Source: Spartobacteria bacterium
Lineage (GTDB): Bacteria > Verrucomicrobiota > Verrucomicrobiia > Chthoniobacterales > UBA10450
Length of the DNA stretch: 64,000 nucleotides
Reading direction: 5' to 3'
Assembly (NCBI GenBank): GCA_003167365.1
Contig: PMTM01000012.1
Coordinates: forward strand, 159,928-223,927
The position numbers and the translations under genes are program-made. How positions within the stretch are numbered: position 1 is the stretch's first letter; each line of letters starts with the position of its first letter. The notes below the pieces were generated by a model. It had not been told where the DNA came from. It saw nothing but the letters and a program-made list of their open reading frames with translations, and ran no database searches. This document shows, piece by piece, positions 34,324 through 43,562 of the stretch.

Positions 34324-35112
34324 ATGACATTCCCGATTACGCCCAAGAATTTGATAGGCCTTTCCGCCATTCTCTTGATGCTGGCGGTTGTATTTGGCGT
34401 TCTCAATACTCAGAAACTGAAATCGTTCCGGACGAGCGCGTTTAACGCCGCCACCTCGGGTGACAACTCTGAGCATCGCCACTCCGCGCAAGAAAAAGAA
34501 TCAAAGGCACGTGAGGCTAGCCTTACCGCCAAGTTCTCCGAGATGGAAGGCAAGACGGCAAAAACGGAAGCGGAGCTGGTGAGAATCCAGGCCGACAAAG
34601 CCAATCTGCAATCAAAGCTCCAGGTCAATGAGGGTCAAATTGCGGCTCTGCACCGCCAGGTTGACGAAGCCAGTGCAAAACCCTCGGCCAACCCTGGCGC
34701 TCCATCTACGATTGAATTGCAAGCGCAACTCGAGGAAACTCGGAGTCAATTGGAGGTAGCGGAGCACGAGAAAATGCCTTTGTCAGACAAGACACGCAGC
34801 GCCCAGGAGCGCTCATCCCAGCTCGAGGATGAAAAGAAGCAGCGCGATACGGCAGCCAAAAAGACGGGGATTCGCGGAACCATTCTCGCGGTAAACCAGG
34901 CTTACAACTTTGTTGTGCTTAATTTGGGCGGTCGTTACGGCGTGGAGTTGAACGCGGAAATGCTCGTCGTGCGTGGCGGCACGCTGATTGGAAAAATTCG
35001 CGTTTCTTCAGTTGAACCTTTCACCGCCATCGGCGATATCATTACCAGTAGCTTGACGCGTGGCGTCCAAGTGCACCCTGGAGATACTGTCATTTATGCT
35101 GGCAATTTTTAA
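34324..35112 (+). CDS. membrane-anchored coiled-coil protein
   Basis: 262 residues. One N-terminal membrane helix (about 7-24) is followed by a long charged coiled coil (about 45-170) rich in Glu, Lys and Gln. A compact C-terminal beta domain contains GIRGTILAVNQAYNFVVLNL and GKIRVSSVEPFTAIGDII, ending GDTVIYAGNF. The C-terminal pattern looks like a conserved periplasmic module, but I cannot name it. Its 3' end overlaps the start of the small lipoprotein gene, so the pair is probably co-translated and may form one envelope unit. An open frame extends 40 codons upstream without family-like sequence. Confidence 0.65.
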   Translation: MTFPITPKNLIGLSAILLMLAVVFGVLNTQKLKSFRTSAFNAATSGDNSEHRHSAQEKESKAREASLTAKFSEMEGKTAKTEAELVRIQADKANLQSKLQVNEGQIAALHRQVDEASAKPSANPGAPSTIELQAQLEETRSQLEVAEHEKMPLSDKTRSAQERSSQLEDEKKQRDTAAKKTGIRGTILAVNQAYNFVVLNLGGRYGVELNAEMLVVRGGTLIGKIRVSSVEPFTAIGDIITSSLTRGVQVHPGDTVIYAGNF

Positions 35113-35302
35113 TCTGCCAAAAAAAATCGCGTTTGTCCTTTTGCTTTTAACTGCGGCCTCGCTTGTTTCCTGCGCTACACACAAAGATACTGCGCTGATT
35201 AGCGATCCTAATAACAAGACCGACTCGGCCATTCCATGGAATAAGCCGGAACAGTGGGAAAGCGCGCAGGGTGGGCTCAGCAACATTAGCGACAGGCGAT
35301 AG
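35096..35302 (+). CDS. small lipoprotein (68 aa)
   Basis: It starts at the ATG at 35096, overlapping the upstream gene by 17 bases. The signal sequence (FVLLLLTAAS) ends in a lipobox LVSC, so it should be lipid-anchored at Cys 26. The mature part is about 43 residues, with IPWNKPEQWE as its only distinctive motif. Function unknown; coupled to the coiled-coil protein. Confidence 0.65.
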   Translation: MLAIFNLPKKIAFVLLLLTAASLVSCATHKDTALISDPNNKTDSAIPWNKPEQWESAQGGLSNISDRR

Positions 35303-35344
35303 CCCGCCTCGCGCGAAGATCGACATCGTTATCGATCGGACTCG

Positions 35345-36697
35345 TCAAATCCAGAAGCCGGCAGGAATCACCGCGTTCTTGGGCACGATCACAATTCCGT
35401 CGCGGATGAAATAATTGTCTCCGTCGAAATCTGTCGGCTTCCCCTCCGGAGTAATGACTACGCCGTCGGCGATCCGGGCGTTCTTGTCGATGATGGCGCG
35501 ATCGATTACGCAATTGCGCCCAATCCCGATCGCAGGTTGCCTGGAATCGGGCGGTCGATCCTGCTCGAAGTAATCCGCCCCCATCACGATGCTGTTGCGG
35601 ATGGTCGCGCCGCTTTGAATAATGCTACGCACGCCGATGACGGAGCGCTCCAGATGCGCGTCTGAAATAATGCAGCCGTCGGCGATGATGGCTTGCCGCA
35701 GAGTGGCGCCATTGATTTTGCTTCCCGGCAAAAAGCGCGGGTGCGTATAAATCGGGGCCGCAGCCTCGAAGAAACTGTATTCGGGCAGGAGATCGGTAAG
35801 ATTGAGATTCGCCTCATAAAAAGCGCGCACCGTCCCGATGTCCTCCCAATAGCCTTGAAAAATATACGCGCCCACATTCTGTTTTTCGATCGATTGCGGA
35901 ATGACGTGTTTGCCGAAATCGGCCAAGTTGTTGTTCAGGCATTCGACCAACACGTCGCGATTGAAAACGTAAATGCCCATTGAGGCTTGGAACAATTCCT
36001 CTTCCTTGTCCGAGCCAATCTCAGTCATGAGTTCGCGGCTCATTTTCATTTCTTCGAGAACGCTGGCATCCGTTGGTTTCTCTACGAAACGCGTGATGCG
36101 ACGATCGACGTCGCTTTGCATGATCCCAAACTCGGAAACTTGCTCGCGATGGACCGGTTTCGTCGCCAAAGTAATATCGGCGCCCGAACGAATGTGCTGG
36201 TGCAGTAGCGCGCGAAAATCCATTCGGTAAAGCTGATCGCCGCTTAGGATCAGGAAATAATCGAACGGCCCCTCCAGGAAATAGCGCATGTTTTGCCGGA
36301 CGGCATCGGCCGTTCCTTGATACCATTGCGAACCTTCAGGTGTTTGTTGCGCCGCCAGGATATCGATGAAGCTGCGAGAAAAATTATCGAACTTGTAGCT
36401 CGCTTGAATGTGCCGATGCAACGAGAGGCTGTTGAACTGCGTCAGCACATAGATCGACCTCATACCCGAGTTGAGGCAATTGCTGATCGGGATATCGACC
36501 AGCCGGTATTTTCCGCCGAGCGGCACTGCCGGTTTCGCGCGGTCCTTCGTCAGCGGAAACAAACGCGTGCCAGCGCCGCCGCCCATGACAATTGCCAGCG
36601 TCCGCTGCGTTGTGCCGGGTGGAAGCGCGGGGGTATTCACGACCGAAGCCGATTGGACCGGAGATGAATCGCGCTTGGAACGATTTGGGGTTGCCAC
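35345..36697 (-). CDS. glgC: glucose-1-phosphate adenylyltransferase
   Basis: 450 residues. It makes ADP-glucose for glycogen synthesis. The N-terminal catalytic motif is MGGGAGTRLFPLTKDRAKPAVPLGGKYR (read in two pieces around residues 38-65), with VDIPISNCLNSG, the substrate-binding YQGTADAV, LSGDQLYRMD, FVEKP and YWEDIGT. The C-terminal part is a left-handed beta-helix (RSIIQSGATIRNSIVMGAD). The first 30 residues are Ser/Pro-rich and may be partly spurious. It is convergent with the lipoprotein gene and divergent from glmS. Confidence 0.93.
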   Translation of the reverse strand: MATPNRSKRDSSPVQSASVVNTPALPPGTTQRTLAIVMGGGAGTRLFPLTKDRAKPAVPLGGKYRLVDIPISNCLNSGMRSIYVLTQFNSLSLHRHIQASYKFDNFSRSFIDILAAQQTPEGSQWYQGTADAVRQNMRYFLEGPFDYFLILSGDQLYRMDFRALLHQHIRSGADITLATKPVHREQVSEFGIMQSDVDRRITRFVEKPTDASVLEEMKMSRELMTEIGSDKEEELFQASMGIYVFNRDVLVECLNNNLADFGKHVIPQSIEKQNVGAYIFQGYWEDIGTVRAFYEANLNLTDLLPEYSFFEAAAPIYTHPRFLPGSKINGATLRQAIIADGCIISDAHLERSVIGVRSIIQSGATIRNSIVMGADYFEQDRPPDSRQPAIGIGRNCVIDRAIIDKNARIADGVVITPEGKPTDFDGDNYFIRDGIVIVPKNAVIPAGFWI

Positions 36698-36739
36698 GCC
36701 TGCAATAACTCAGCGTCCGCGCGTTCCGGCAACTCTTTT

Positions 36740-36800
36740 GGTGGAGCGGCACGTGTCCTCATGCGCAGAGACCGCCGCTAAGGGACAGCAGCCACTACAG
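36740..36800. repeat. REP-like palindromic element between glgC and glmS
   Basis: GTGGAGCGGCACGTGTCCTC and a right part GACCGCCGCTAAGGGACAGC ending CCACTACAG have the same word set as other elements in the window (GCGG, GTGTCC, CCGCC, CTAC) and fold into imperfect hairpins. It sits in the divergent promoter region. Confidence 0.45.
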
Positions 36801-36852
36801 TCCCAGTCAGGCTTGCGCGCCCTCAGCCTTGTGTCACGCTTCCCTCCCAAAT

Positions 36853-38709
36853 ATGTGCGGAATTGTCGGTTACGTTGGCCGCTCCGAAGCGGCACCTATC
36901 TTACTCGATGGCCTGCGTCGTCTCGAATACCGGGGCTACGACTCGGCCGGCGTGGCGATTGTCGATGGGGATCATATCGGGACCCGCAAATGTGCAGGAC
37001 GCATCGCGTCGCTCGCGAAATTAATGTCGGAAAAGCCGCTGTCAGGTTCGTATGGAATCGGCCACACACGCTGGGCTACCCACGGCAAAGTGACCGATGA
37101 AAACGCGCATCCCCATTTCGACGCCAGCGGCAAGATCGCCCTCATTCACAACGGCGTGATCGAGAATTACCAGGCGCTCAAAGACCAGCTCGCGGTTGAC
37201 GGCGACGACCAATTCACTTCGGAAACCGACACCGAGGTGCTCGCGCATTTGATTGGCAACATTTACCGACAGCTCGACGGCAAGGATTCCAAAGCGCGGC
37301 TGGTCAACGCCGTTCGCGCCGCGTTGAAGCAAGTCATCGGCACATATGGCATTGCAGTCTTGCACAGCGACATTCCGGATTTCATGGTCGGTGCGCGGCG
37401 CGGCAGTCCTCTCGTCCTCGGCGTCGGCAAAGACGAAAACTTTCTCGCCAGCGACGTCGGCGCCATTGTCGCTTACACACGCGACGCGGTTTACTTGAAT
37501 GACTTCGATGTCGTCGCGGTTGAGCGCGACAAATTCGAGATTAGTTCGCTCGCCGGCGAGATTGGCGATCGTCAGGTCAGCAAAGTCGAATTCACGGCCG
37601 AGGACATTAAGAAGGGCGACTACCCCCACTACATGCTCAAGGAAATTTTTGAGCAGCCAGCCACTGTGCGCGACGCCATGCGCGGTCGTCTCAGTCTGGA
37701 AGAATGCACCGCCAAACTCGGCGGGTTGAACATGACACCGGCCCAACTGCGCGAAGTCGGCCGCGTCGTCCTCACCGGCTGCGGTACCGCGCTTCACGCC
37801 GCGATGGTCGGCGAATACTTGATCGAGCAACTGGCAAATGTCCCGACGGAAGTCGAATACGCGAGCGAGTTTCGCCATCGCAATACGCCAATGACTCCGG
37901 ACACGCTCGTCTTTGCCATCAGCCAGAGCGGTGAGACCGCCGATACGCTCGGCGCCTTGCGCGAGAGCCGGCGCAAAGGTTATCGCACGCTCGGCATTTG
38001 TAACAACGTTGCCAGCACGATCGCGCGTGAAAGCGACGGCGGCGTTTACATGCACGCCGGGCCGGAAATCGGTGTGGCCGCCACGAAATCGTTTACCTCG
38101 CAGCTCGTTATTCTCACGCTTATCGGTCTGCTCCTTGGCCGGATGCGAAGTCTTTCTACCGCGGAAGGGAGCAGAATCATCGAAGCGCTCGAAGCGTTGC
38201 CGAAGCAAATCGAGGAGGTTCTCAAACTCAGCGACGAGATCAAAGCGATCGCCAAGAAATATGCCGATGTTAACGGCGTGCTTTTCTTCGGACGCCAGTT
38301 CAATTTTCCCATCGCCCTCGAAGGTGCGCTCAAAATGAAAGAGATCACTTATCTCTTTGCCGAAGGTCATCCGAGTGCCGAGCTCAAACACGGCATCATC
38401 GCGCTCGTGCGTCCCGATCTCCCTTCCGTTTTCATCGCGCCCGATGACGGCGTCTTCTCGAAAAACGTCAACAACATCGAGCAAGTCAAAGCGCGCAAAG
38501 GCCCGATCATCGCTCTGACCAGCGGCAACGGCGCCAAGAAACTCAAAGGAATCGCCAACGACATCATCGAGATTCCGGATGTCCCCGATTGTGTCAGTCC
38601 GATCCTGACCGTTATCCCGCTTCAGCTTCTCGCCTACCATCTCGCCGTCGAGCTCGGTCGCGACGTCGATAAGCCGCGCAACCTCGCCAAAAGCGTGACG
38701 GTGGAGTGA
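36853..38709 (+). CDS. glmS: glutamine-fructose-6-phosphate aminotransferase (isomerizing)
   Basis: 618 residues. It makes glucosamine-6-phosphate for peptidoglycan and lipid A. The N-terminal amidotransferase begins MCGIVGYVG with Cys2 as nucleophile, then YRGYDSAG, GHTRWATHG and HNGVIENY. Two SIS domains follow: LTGCGTALHAAM, FAISQSGETADTL, FFGRQFNFPIALEGALKMKE and AEGHPSAELKHG. It ends in KPRNLAKSVTVE, as usual. An 8-codon upstream extension is rejected because Cys2 must follow the start Met. Together with lpxD it supports envelope synthesis. No glmS ribozyme is seen. Confidence 0.95.
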   Translation: MCGIVGYVGRSEAAPILLDGLRRLEYRGYDSAGVAIVDGDHIGTRKCAGRIASLAKLMSEKPLSGSYGIGHTRWATHGKVTDENAHPHFDASGKIALIHNGVIENYQALKDQLAVDGDDQFTSETDTEVLAHLIGNIYRQLDGKDSKARLVNAVRAALKQVIGTYGIAVLHSDIPDFMVGARRGSPLVLGVGKDENFLASDVGAIVAYTRDAVYLNDFDVVAVERDKFEISSLAGEIGDRQVSKVEFTAEDIKKGDYPHYMLKEIFEQPATVRDAMRGRLSLEECTAKLGGLNMTPAQLREVGRVVLTGCGTALHAAMVGEYLIEQLANVPTEVEYASEFRHRNTPMTPDTLVFAISQSGETADTLGALRESRRKGYRTLGICNNVASTIARESDGGVYMHAGPEIGVAATKSFTSQLVILTLIGLLLGRMRSLSTAEGSRIIEALEALPKQIEEVLKLSDEIKAIAKKYADVNGVLFFGRQFNFPIALEGALKMKEITYLFAEGHPSAELKHGIIALVRPDLPSVFIAPDDGVFSKNVNNIEQVKARKGPIIALTSGNGAKKLKGIANDIIEIPDVPDCVSPILTVIPLQLLAYHLAVELGRDVDKPRNLAKSVTVE

Positions 38710-38720
38710 TTCGCTAAGCT

Positions 38721-38750
38721 ATGGCGATCGATCGCCATCTTCCGCTTTTT
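38721..38750 (+). terminator. terminator after glmS
   Basis: A perfect 18-base palindrome ATGGCGATCGATCGCCAT lies 12 bases after the glmS stop and is followed by CTTCCGCTTTTTG. The arrangement fits an intrinsic terminator, although the T-tract starts seven bases after the stem. Confidence 0.55.
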
Positions 38751-38834
38751 GTGGTCTTTCTCTGGCGACGGCTCGGCAGTCGTTTCTCTTTGCCGCAGCG
38801 GCTGCTCTTTTGATATTCTTCCAGGCACCCCCCG

Positions 38835-40538
38835 GTGCAAAAGAACGAAAATCACGTGCTCGAGCTCCTGTGCGAAGCAGGACTTGTTACGCGTAAGCAA
38901 ATCGACAGCGCGCGAACGACCTTAAACGGCGCAAGCACCGTTCTCGAAGTTCTGATCAACGACGGTGCCGTCTCGGCAATTGATGTCTCGCGCACGCTCG
39001 CGGCGCACGCGCACATGGATTGGATCGACATCTTATCGAGAGTCATTCCGCCGGAAGTAATCAAACAGATTCGTGCCGAGGATGCGCGCCGGTTCAAAGT
39101 CATTCCCGTCGGCTTCGGTGAAACCGGATTAATCGTGGCGGTGAGCGATCCGCTCGATATCGACGCGATCGACAGCCTGAGTTTTCTTTTGCAGCGCGAG
39201 ATCGAGCTTGTTTGCACGAGTCCGGAAAAAATTCGCGAGGCGTTGATCAAATATTACGGCACCGCCGATGAAGCCGCCGATATTATCCAGCGAAAGATTG
39301 GCGAAGATGTCGATCTTGGCCTGGAGATCGATGAAGGCGCGACGATCGCCGACGGCGATGAAACTGATGCGCCAATCATTCGCATGGTGTCGATGTTGCT
39401 GGTCGAAGCGTATCGCGCCGGCGCAAGCGATATTCATCTCGAACCGCTCGACAAAAAATTCCGCGTACGTTTTCGCATCGACGGCGTGCTGCAGGAAATG
39501 CAGGCGCCGCCCAAGCGTTTGCAGTCGGCCATCGTCAGTCGCATCAAGATCATGACCGGCTCGATGAGCATCGCGGAAAAACGTTTGCCGCAAGACGGCC
39601 GGATTCAGGTGAAGATCAAAAAGAAGCCGGTCGACCTTCGCGTCTCGACCATTCCTACGAACCATGGCGAGAGCGTAGTCATGCGCGTCCTCGATAAATC
39701 TAGTCTGATGCTTGGTTTGCCCGAGCTCGGCTTTTTCAGCGACGACCAGGACATTCTCGAGCGTTTGATTCAACTTCCGGATGGAATTCTTCTCGTCACC
39801 GGCCCGACTGGTTCAGGCAAAACGAGCACGCTCTACGCCTGCCTAAATTACATCAACAAGCCGGATCGCAAGATCATCTCTGTCGAGGAGCCGATCGAAT
39901 ATCAAATGAACGGGATCAATCAGGTACAAGTGAATCCGGAAATCGGCATGACCTTTCCGGCGGCATTGCGTTCCATTCTGCGGCAGGCGCCGAACATCAT
40001 CATGATCGGCGAGATTCGCGATCTTGAAACCGCGACGATCTCCACCAATGCCAGTCTCACCGGCCATCTTGTTTTCAGCACGTTGCACACGAACGACGCG
40101 CCATCCGCCATCGCGCGTTTGATCGATATCGGCGTGCAACCGTTTCTCGTCGCATCATCCGTACGTGCGATCATGGCGCAGCGGCTCGTTCGTCGGCTCT
40201 GTGCTAATTGCAAGCAACCTGACGAACTTAGCGAAACTGAGTTGCGCGCATTCCGCATCGAGCGCGGGCAACTTGGCGAAGCGCAAGTGATGAAGCCGCT
40301 CGGTTGCGAGCAATGCCGGCAGACCGGTTACAAAGGCCGCATGGGAATCTTCGAGATTTTTATCATCGACGATGAAGTGCGCCACATGATCAACAAACGC
40401 GGCTCGACTCCCCTCCTCCGGCAACGGGCGCGCGAGTTAGGCATGCGCACGCTGCGCGAAGATGGCGTCCGCAAAGTCTTGGCCGGTCTGACTTCAGCGG
40501 AAGAAGTGATCTCAACCACTCTCGGCGATGTCAGCTAA
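38835..40538 (+). CDS. PilB/GspE-family type IV pilus or type II secretion ATPase (first copy)
   Basis: 567 residues. An N-terminal MshEN-type domain is followed by the ATPase core: Walker A GPTGSGKTSTLYA, Asp box EEPIEYQMNGINQVQV, Walker B IIMIGEIRDLETA and His box STLHTNDAPSA. A zinc tetracysteine motif is CANC...CEQCRQTGYKGR. It powers pilin or pseudopilin assembly at the inner membrane. It starts at GTG. Followed 17 bases later by a second ATPase of the same family, then PilC and a pseudopilin. Confidence 0.9.
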   Translation: MQKNENHVLELLCEAGLVTRKQIDSARTTLNGASTVLEVLINDGAVSAIDVSRTLAAHAHMDWIDILSRVIPPEVIKQIRAEDARRFKVIPVGFGETGLIVAVSDPLDIDAIDSLSFLLQREIELVCTSPEKIREALIKYYGTADEAADIIQRKIGEDVDLGLEIDEGATIADGDETDAPIIRMVSMLLVEAYRAGASDIHLEPLDKKFRVRFRIDGVLQEMQAPPKRLQSAIVSRIKIMTGSMSIAEKRLPQDGRIQVKIKKKPVDLRVSTIPTNHGESVVMRVLDKSSLMLGLPELGFFSDDQDILERLIQLPDGILLVTGPTGSGKTSTLYACLNYINKPDRKIISVEEPIEYQMNGINQVQVNPEIGMTFPAALRSILRQAPNIIMIGEIRDLETATISTNASLTGHLVFSTLHTNDAPSAIARLIDIGVQPFLVASSVRAIMAQRLVRRLCANCKQPDELSETELRAFRIERGQLGEAQVMKPLGCEQCRQTGYKGRMGIFEIFIIDDEVRHMINKRGSTPLLRQRARELGMRTLREDGVRKVLAGLTSAEEVISTTLGDVS

Positions 40539-40555
40539 TCGATGTCGATCTCGAA

Positions 40556-42241
40556 ATGAACAACAAGCAGGTTGCTGAAATTTTCATTGAGCAAAACGTC
40601 CTGGATCCGTCGCAGGCGGACGATGTCCTGAATGAGGCGAGCCTGAATGGAAAAACCATCGCACAAGCGATAGTGGACGGCGGCTTTGTCGATGCGCACG
40701 GATTTTATCAGACGATCGCCGACGCGCTCGGGACCGAATATGTCGATCTTGCCGATCACGAAATCGCGCCGGAAACCTTGCGTCTGATTCCGAGCGGACT
40801 CGCGCGATTGCATTGCGCGCTTCCGATTGGAATGAGCGGCAACACGCTGCGCGTTGCGTTAATTGATCCGCTCAACCCGCGAGCGGCTGAAGACCTCCGG
40901 TTTGCATTGGGCATCGATGTCGATGTTGTCATCGTGCCGACCGAGCAAATCGAAGAACGAATCAGGCAGTATTATGGCTCGGACACGTCGAGCATTGAGG
41001 ATGCCCTTAAGCATCTCGGCGAAGCGGGCGGGCTTCTGCAATTGCGAGAGGATGGCGCAGCCGGCGATGTCGAAGCGGAGGCAAACGCCATGCCGATCAT
41101 TCGCTTCGTCGATCTAATCTTGTATCAAGCGATTCAGAATCGTGCGAGCGACATTCATTTCGAACCGTTCGAAAACGAATTCAAGATTCGATACCGCGTG
41201 GACGGTGCGCTCTACGAAATGTCGCCACCGCCCCGCCATCTCGCTCTCCCAGTCATCTCGCGCGTCAAAGTGATGGCGAGCATGAACATCGCCGAGCGCC
41301 GCCTGCCGCAGGATGGCCGTATCCAAAAACATATTGCCGGCCGCAGTGTCGATCTTCGCGTTTCAACATTGCCGACGCAATTCGGGGAGAGCGTTGTCCT
41401 CCGGGTACTCGACCGCACGACCGTGAATCTAGATCTCGAGATGCTCGGCATGCCCGATTACATCCACGAGTACATTCTCGACCTCATCAATCGTCCGAAC
41501 GGACTTTTCATCGTCACGGGACCAACCGGATCAGGGAAAACGACAACGCTCTATTCCTGTTTGCGCAAGATCAATACGATCGATTCCAAATTGCTCACCG
41601 CGGAAGAACCAATCGAATACGATCTCGAAGGGATCATGCAAGTGCCGGTGAATGAAAACATCGGACTGAGCTTCGCTCGCATCCTTCGCGCATTCCTCCG
41701 GCAGGATCCCGACCGCATCATGATTGGCGAAACACGCGACTTGGAAACCGCGCAAATCGCAATTCAAGCCTCGCTCACCGGGCATCTCGTTTTCACGACG
41801 TTGCATACGAATGATGCGCCGGGTGCAGTCACTCGCTTAATCGACATGGGCGTCGAGCCATTCCTGATTTCCTCAACACTCGAAGCTGTCCTTGGACAAC
41901 GATTGATTCGCAGCATTTGTCCGGATTGCCGCGCCACTTACCAACCGAGCGAAGACTTAATGGCGCAGCTCGAAATTTCACGCCGCGACATCGGCAAGAA
42001 GATTTTTCACTACGGCAAAGGTTGTGAGACGTGCAATGAGACCGGTTACAAGGGCCGCAAAGGAATTTACGAACTGATGCGAATCACCGATCCGATCCGC
42101 GAATTGATCAACGAACGGGCGCCGACAGTCGCGTTAAAACAAAAAGCGATCGAGCTTGGAATGATTACCTTGCGCCAGGACGGTCTGCGTAGCGTCTTCG
42201 CCGGCGACACCACGATCGAAGAGGTGCTGAAATACACCTAG
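40556..42241 (+). CDS. PilB/GspE-family ATPase (second copy)
   Basis: 561 residues with the same layout as its neighbour. An N-terminal MshEN-like domain precedes Walker A GPTGSGKTTTLYS, EEPIEYDLEGIMQVPV, the Walker B region MIGETRDLETAQIA (Thr replaces Ile-Arg context of copy one), TTLHTNDAPGAVTR, and zinc cysteines CPDC...CETCNETGYKGR. The two proteins are clearly paralogous but diverged throughout, so they likely have separate roles, for instance two different substrates or a hetero-oligomer. A TGTCGATCTC motif lies four bases before the start codon. Confidence 0.9.
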   Translation: MNNKQVAEIFIEQNVLDPSQADDVLNEASLNGKTIAQAIVDGGFVDAHGFYQTIADALGTEYVDLADHEIAPETLRLIPSGLARLHCALPIGMSGNTLRVALIDPLNPRAAEDLRFALGIDVDVVIVPTEQIEERIRQYYGSDTSSIEDALKHLGEAGGLLQLREDGAAGDVEAEANAMPIIRFVDLILYQAIQNRASDIHFEPFENEFKIRYRVDGALYEMSPPPRHLALPVISRVKVMASMNIAERRLPQDGRIQKHIAGRSVDLRVSTLPTQFGESVVLRVLDRTTVNLDLEMLGMPDYIHEYILDLINRPNGLFIVTGPTGSGKTTTLYSCLRKINTIDSKLLTAEEPIEYDLEGIMQVPVNENIGLSFARILRAFLRQDPDRIMIGETRDLETAQIAIQASLTGHLVFTTLHTNDAPGAVTRLIDMGVEPFLISSTLEAVLGQRLIRSICPDCRATYQPSEDLMAQLEISRRDIGKKIFHYGKGCETCNETGYKGRKGIYELMRITDPIRELINERAPTVALKQKAIELGMITLRQDGLRSVFAGDTTIEEVLKYT

Positions 42242-42269
42242 CTGTAACCATCCATCGCAGCATTCCCCC

Positions 42270-43559
42270 ATGCCACGTTACACTTATGTAGCACTTGATT
42301 CGCGCGGACAGGAATCGACCGGCTCAGTTGAAGCCAGCTCAACAAATGAAGCTATCGGTCACCTCCGACAGTCTGGCTATTTTCCAACGAGCGTTCATGA
42401 GGAAAGCAAAGGCAGGCCAGACGAAAAATCGTCTCGAAGATCGACAACTGTTCCTCGTATTGCCCGCGCCAGTTTCGCGCGCAGGGAGGTCACGTTTCTT
42501 CAGCGCAAGAAAATAAAGCCCAAGACGCTGATGATTTTTACGCGTCAACTCGCCACGCTGATTGATTCCGGATTGCCGCTTCTTCGTGGACTTAACGTTC
42601 TTGCAAAACAAGAACGTGACTCTGTTCTCAAAAAAACGATCAACCAACTGGCCGATTCGATTCAAGGCGGAGGTACATTTTCGGAAGCCTTGGCTCAGCA
42701 CCCGATCATTTTCAATGATCTCTATGTGAACATGGTAAGAGCAGGCGAGATCGGCGGTGTGCTCGAGCTCGCTCTTAGGCGCCTCGCAGAATTCCAAGAA
42801 AAAGCCGCTAAGATTAGGAACAAAGTCGCCGCCGCAATGGTCTATCCGATCATCGTTATGGCGCTCGCCGTCGCGATCATGGCGTTTCTCCTCGTCTTCA
42901 TCGTACCGAAGTTTGAGGCGATCTTCCACGAAATGCTCGGCGACAAACCGCTGCCCGGCATCACGCTCTTCGTCATCGGCGCAAGCCGGTTCATCCAAAA
43001 TCACTGGCTCGTGCTGCTCGGTATAATCATTCTGCTTCTCACCGGATATAAATTTGCCGCGCGCACGGTCGGCGGGAAATCGATGGTCGACCACCTCAAA
43101 CTTCGTATGCCGCTTTTCGGCAGTCTTATTCGCAGGACCGCGATCTCGCGTTTCTCACGCACACTCGGAACGCTTGTGACCAGTGGCGTTCCGATTCTCC
43201 AAGCGCTCAACATCACGCGAGAAACTGCCGGCAACACCGTAATCGCGTGCGCGATTTTACAGGTACACGACAGCGTGAAGGAAGGCGAATCGATCGTGCA
43301 ACCGCTCGAAGCCAGCGGCGCGTTCCCGCCGATGGTCGTCAGCATGATCGACGTGGGGGAAGAAACCGGTCGGTTGCCGGAAATGCTTTTAAAGATCGCG
43401 GATGTTTACGACGACGAAGTGGATAACTCGGTCGCGGCACTCACAGCTGCACTCGAGCCCATCATGATCATCATTCTCGCTGTCGTTGTGATGACAATTG
43501 TTATCGCCCTGTTTATGCCGCTCCTCAGCATCATCAGTGGATTGCAGCAGCAAACGTAA
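42270..43559 (+). CDS. PilC/GspF-family inner-membrane platform protein
   Basis: 429 residues. A short N-terminal YTYVALDSRGQESTGSVEAS segment is typical of GspF/PilC. Two repeated cytoplasmic four-helix domains each carry a TxxLATL/TLGTLVTSGVP-type motif: FTRQLATLIDSGLPLLRGLN and FSRTLGTLVTSGVPILQALN. Three membrane helices are seen (about 197-220, 245-265, 398-420). It recruits the ATPases upstream to the membrane. Residues about 45-80 form a variable, basic linker not usual in the family. Confidence 0.92.
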   Translation: MPRYTYVALDSRGQESTGSVEASSTNEAIGHLRQSGYFPTSVHEESKGRPDEKSSRRSTTVPRIARASFARREVTFLQRKKIKPKTLMIFTRQLATLIDSGLPLLRGLNVLAKQERDSVLKKTINQLADSIQGGGTFSEALAQHPIIFNDLYVNMVRAGEIGGVLELALRRLAEFQEKAAKIRNKVAAAMVYPIIVMALAVAIMAFLLVFIVPKFEAIFHEMLGDKPLPGITLFVIGASRFIQNHWLVLLGIIILLLTGYKFAARTVGGKSMVDHLKLRMPLFGSLIRRTAISRFSRTLGTLVTSGVPILQALNITRETAGNTVIACAILQVHDSVKEGESIVQPLEASGAFPPMVVSMIDVGEETGRLPEMLLKIADVYDDEVDNSVAALTAALEPIMIIILAVVVMTIVIALFMPLLSIISGLQQQT

Positions 43560-43562
43560 GCA

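Larger units (their letters stand above)
431..42446. repeat. dispersed 9-mer AGATCGACA/TGTCGATCT (DUS-like), about 23 copies
   Basis: Extended form (G/C)AAGATCGACAA. Minus-type copies (AGATCGACA) start near 432, 15482, 17432, 17460, 20734, 20958, 21227, 22476, 30940, 35317 and 42438. Plus-type copies (TGTCGATCT) start near 6002, 9491, 11651, 11801, 12542, 15380, 22899, 33328, 39308, 40544, 40741 and 41347. Eighteen have the full 10-mer. Copies lie in genes on either strand and between genes. None was found by reading in 441-6001 or after 42446. The range given is the span, not one element. Confidence 0.8.

Noticed and set aside
36700-36852. glmS ribozyme in the glmS leader
   Set aside because: No conserved core or cleavage-site context is visible; the leader contains a REP-like element instead.
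37042-38640. A 532-codon open frame on the minus strand, inside glmS
   Set aside because: It is fully antisense to a well-supported glmS. Its protein is acidic without any motif, and long antisense frames are expected in GC-biased codon usage.
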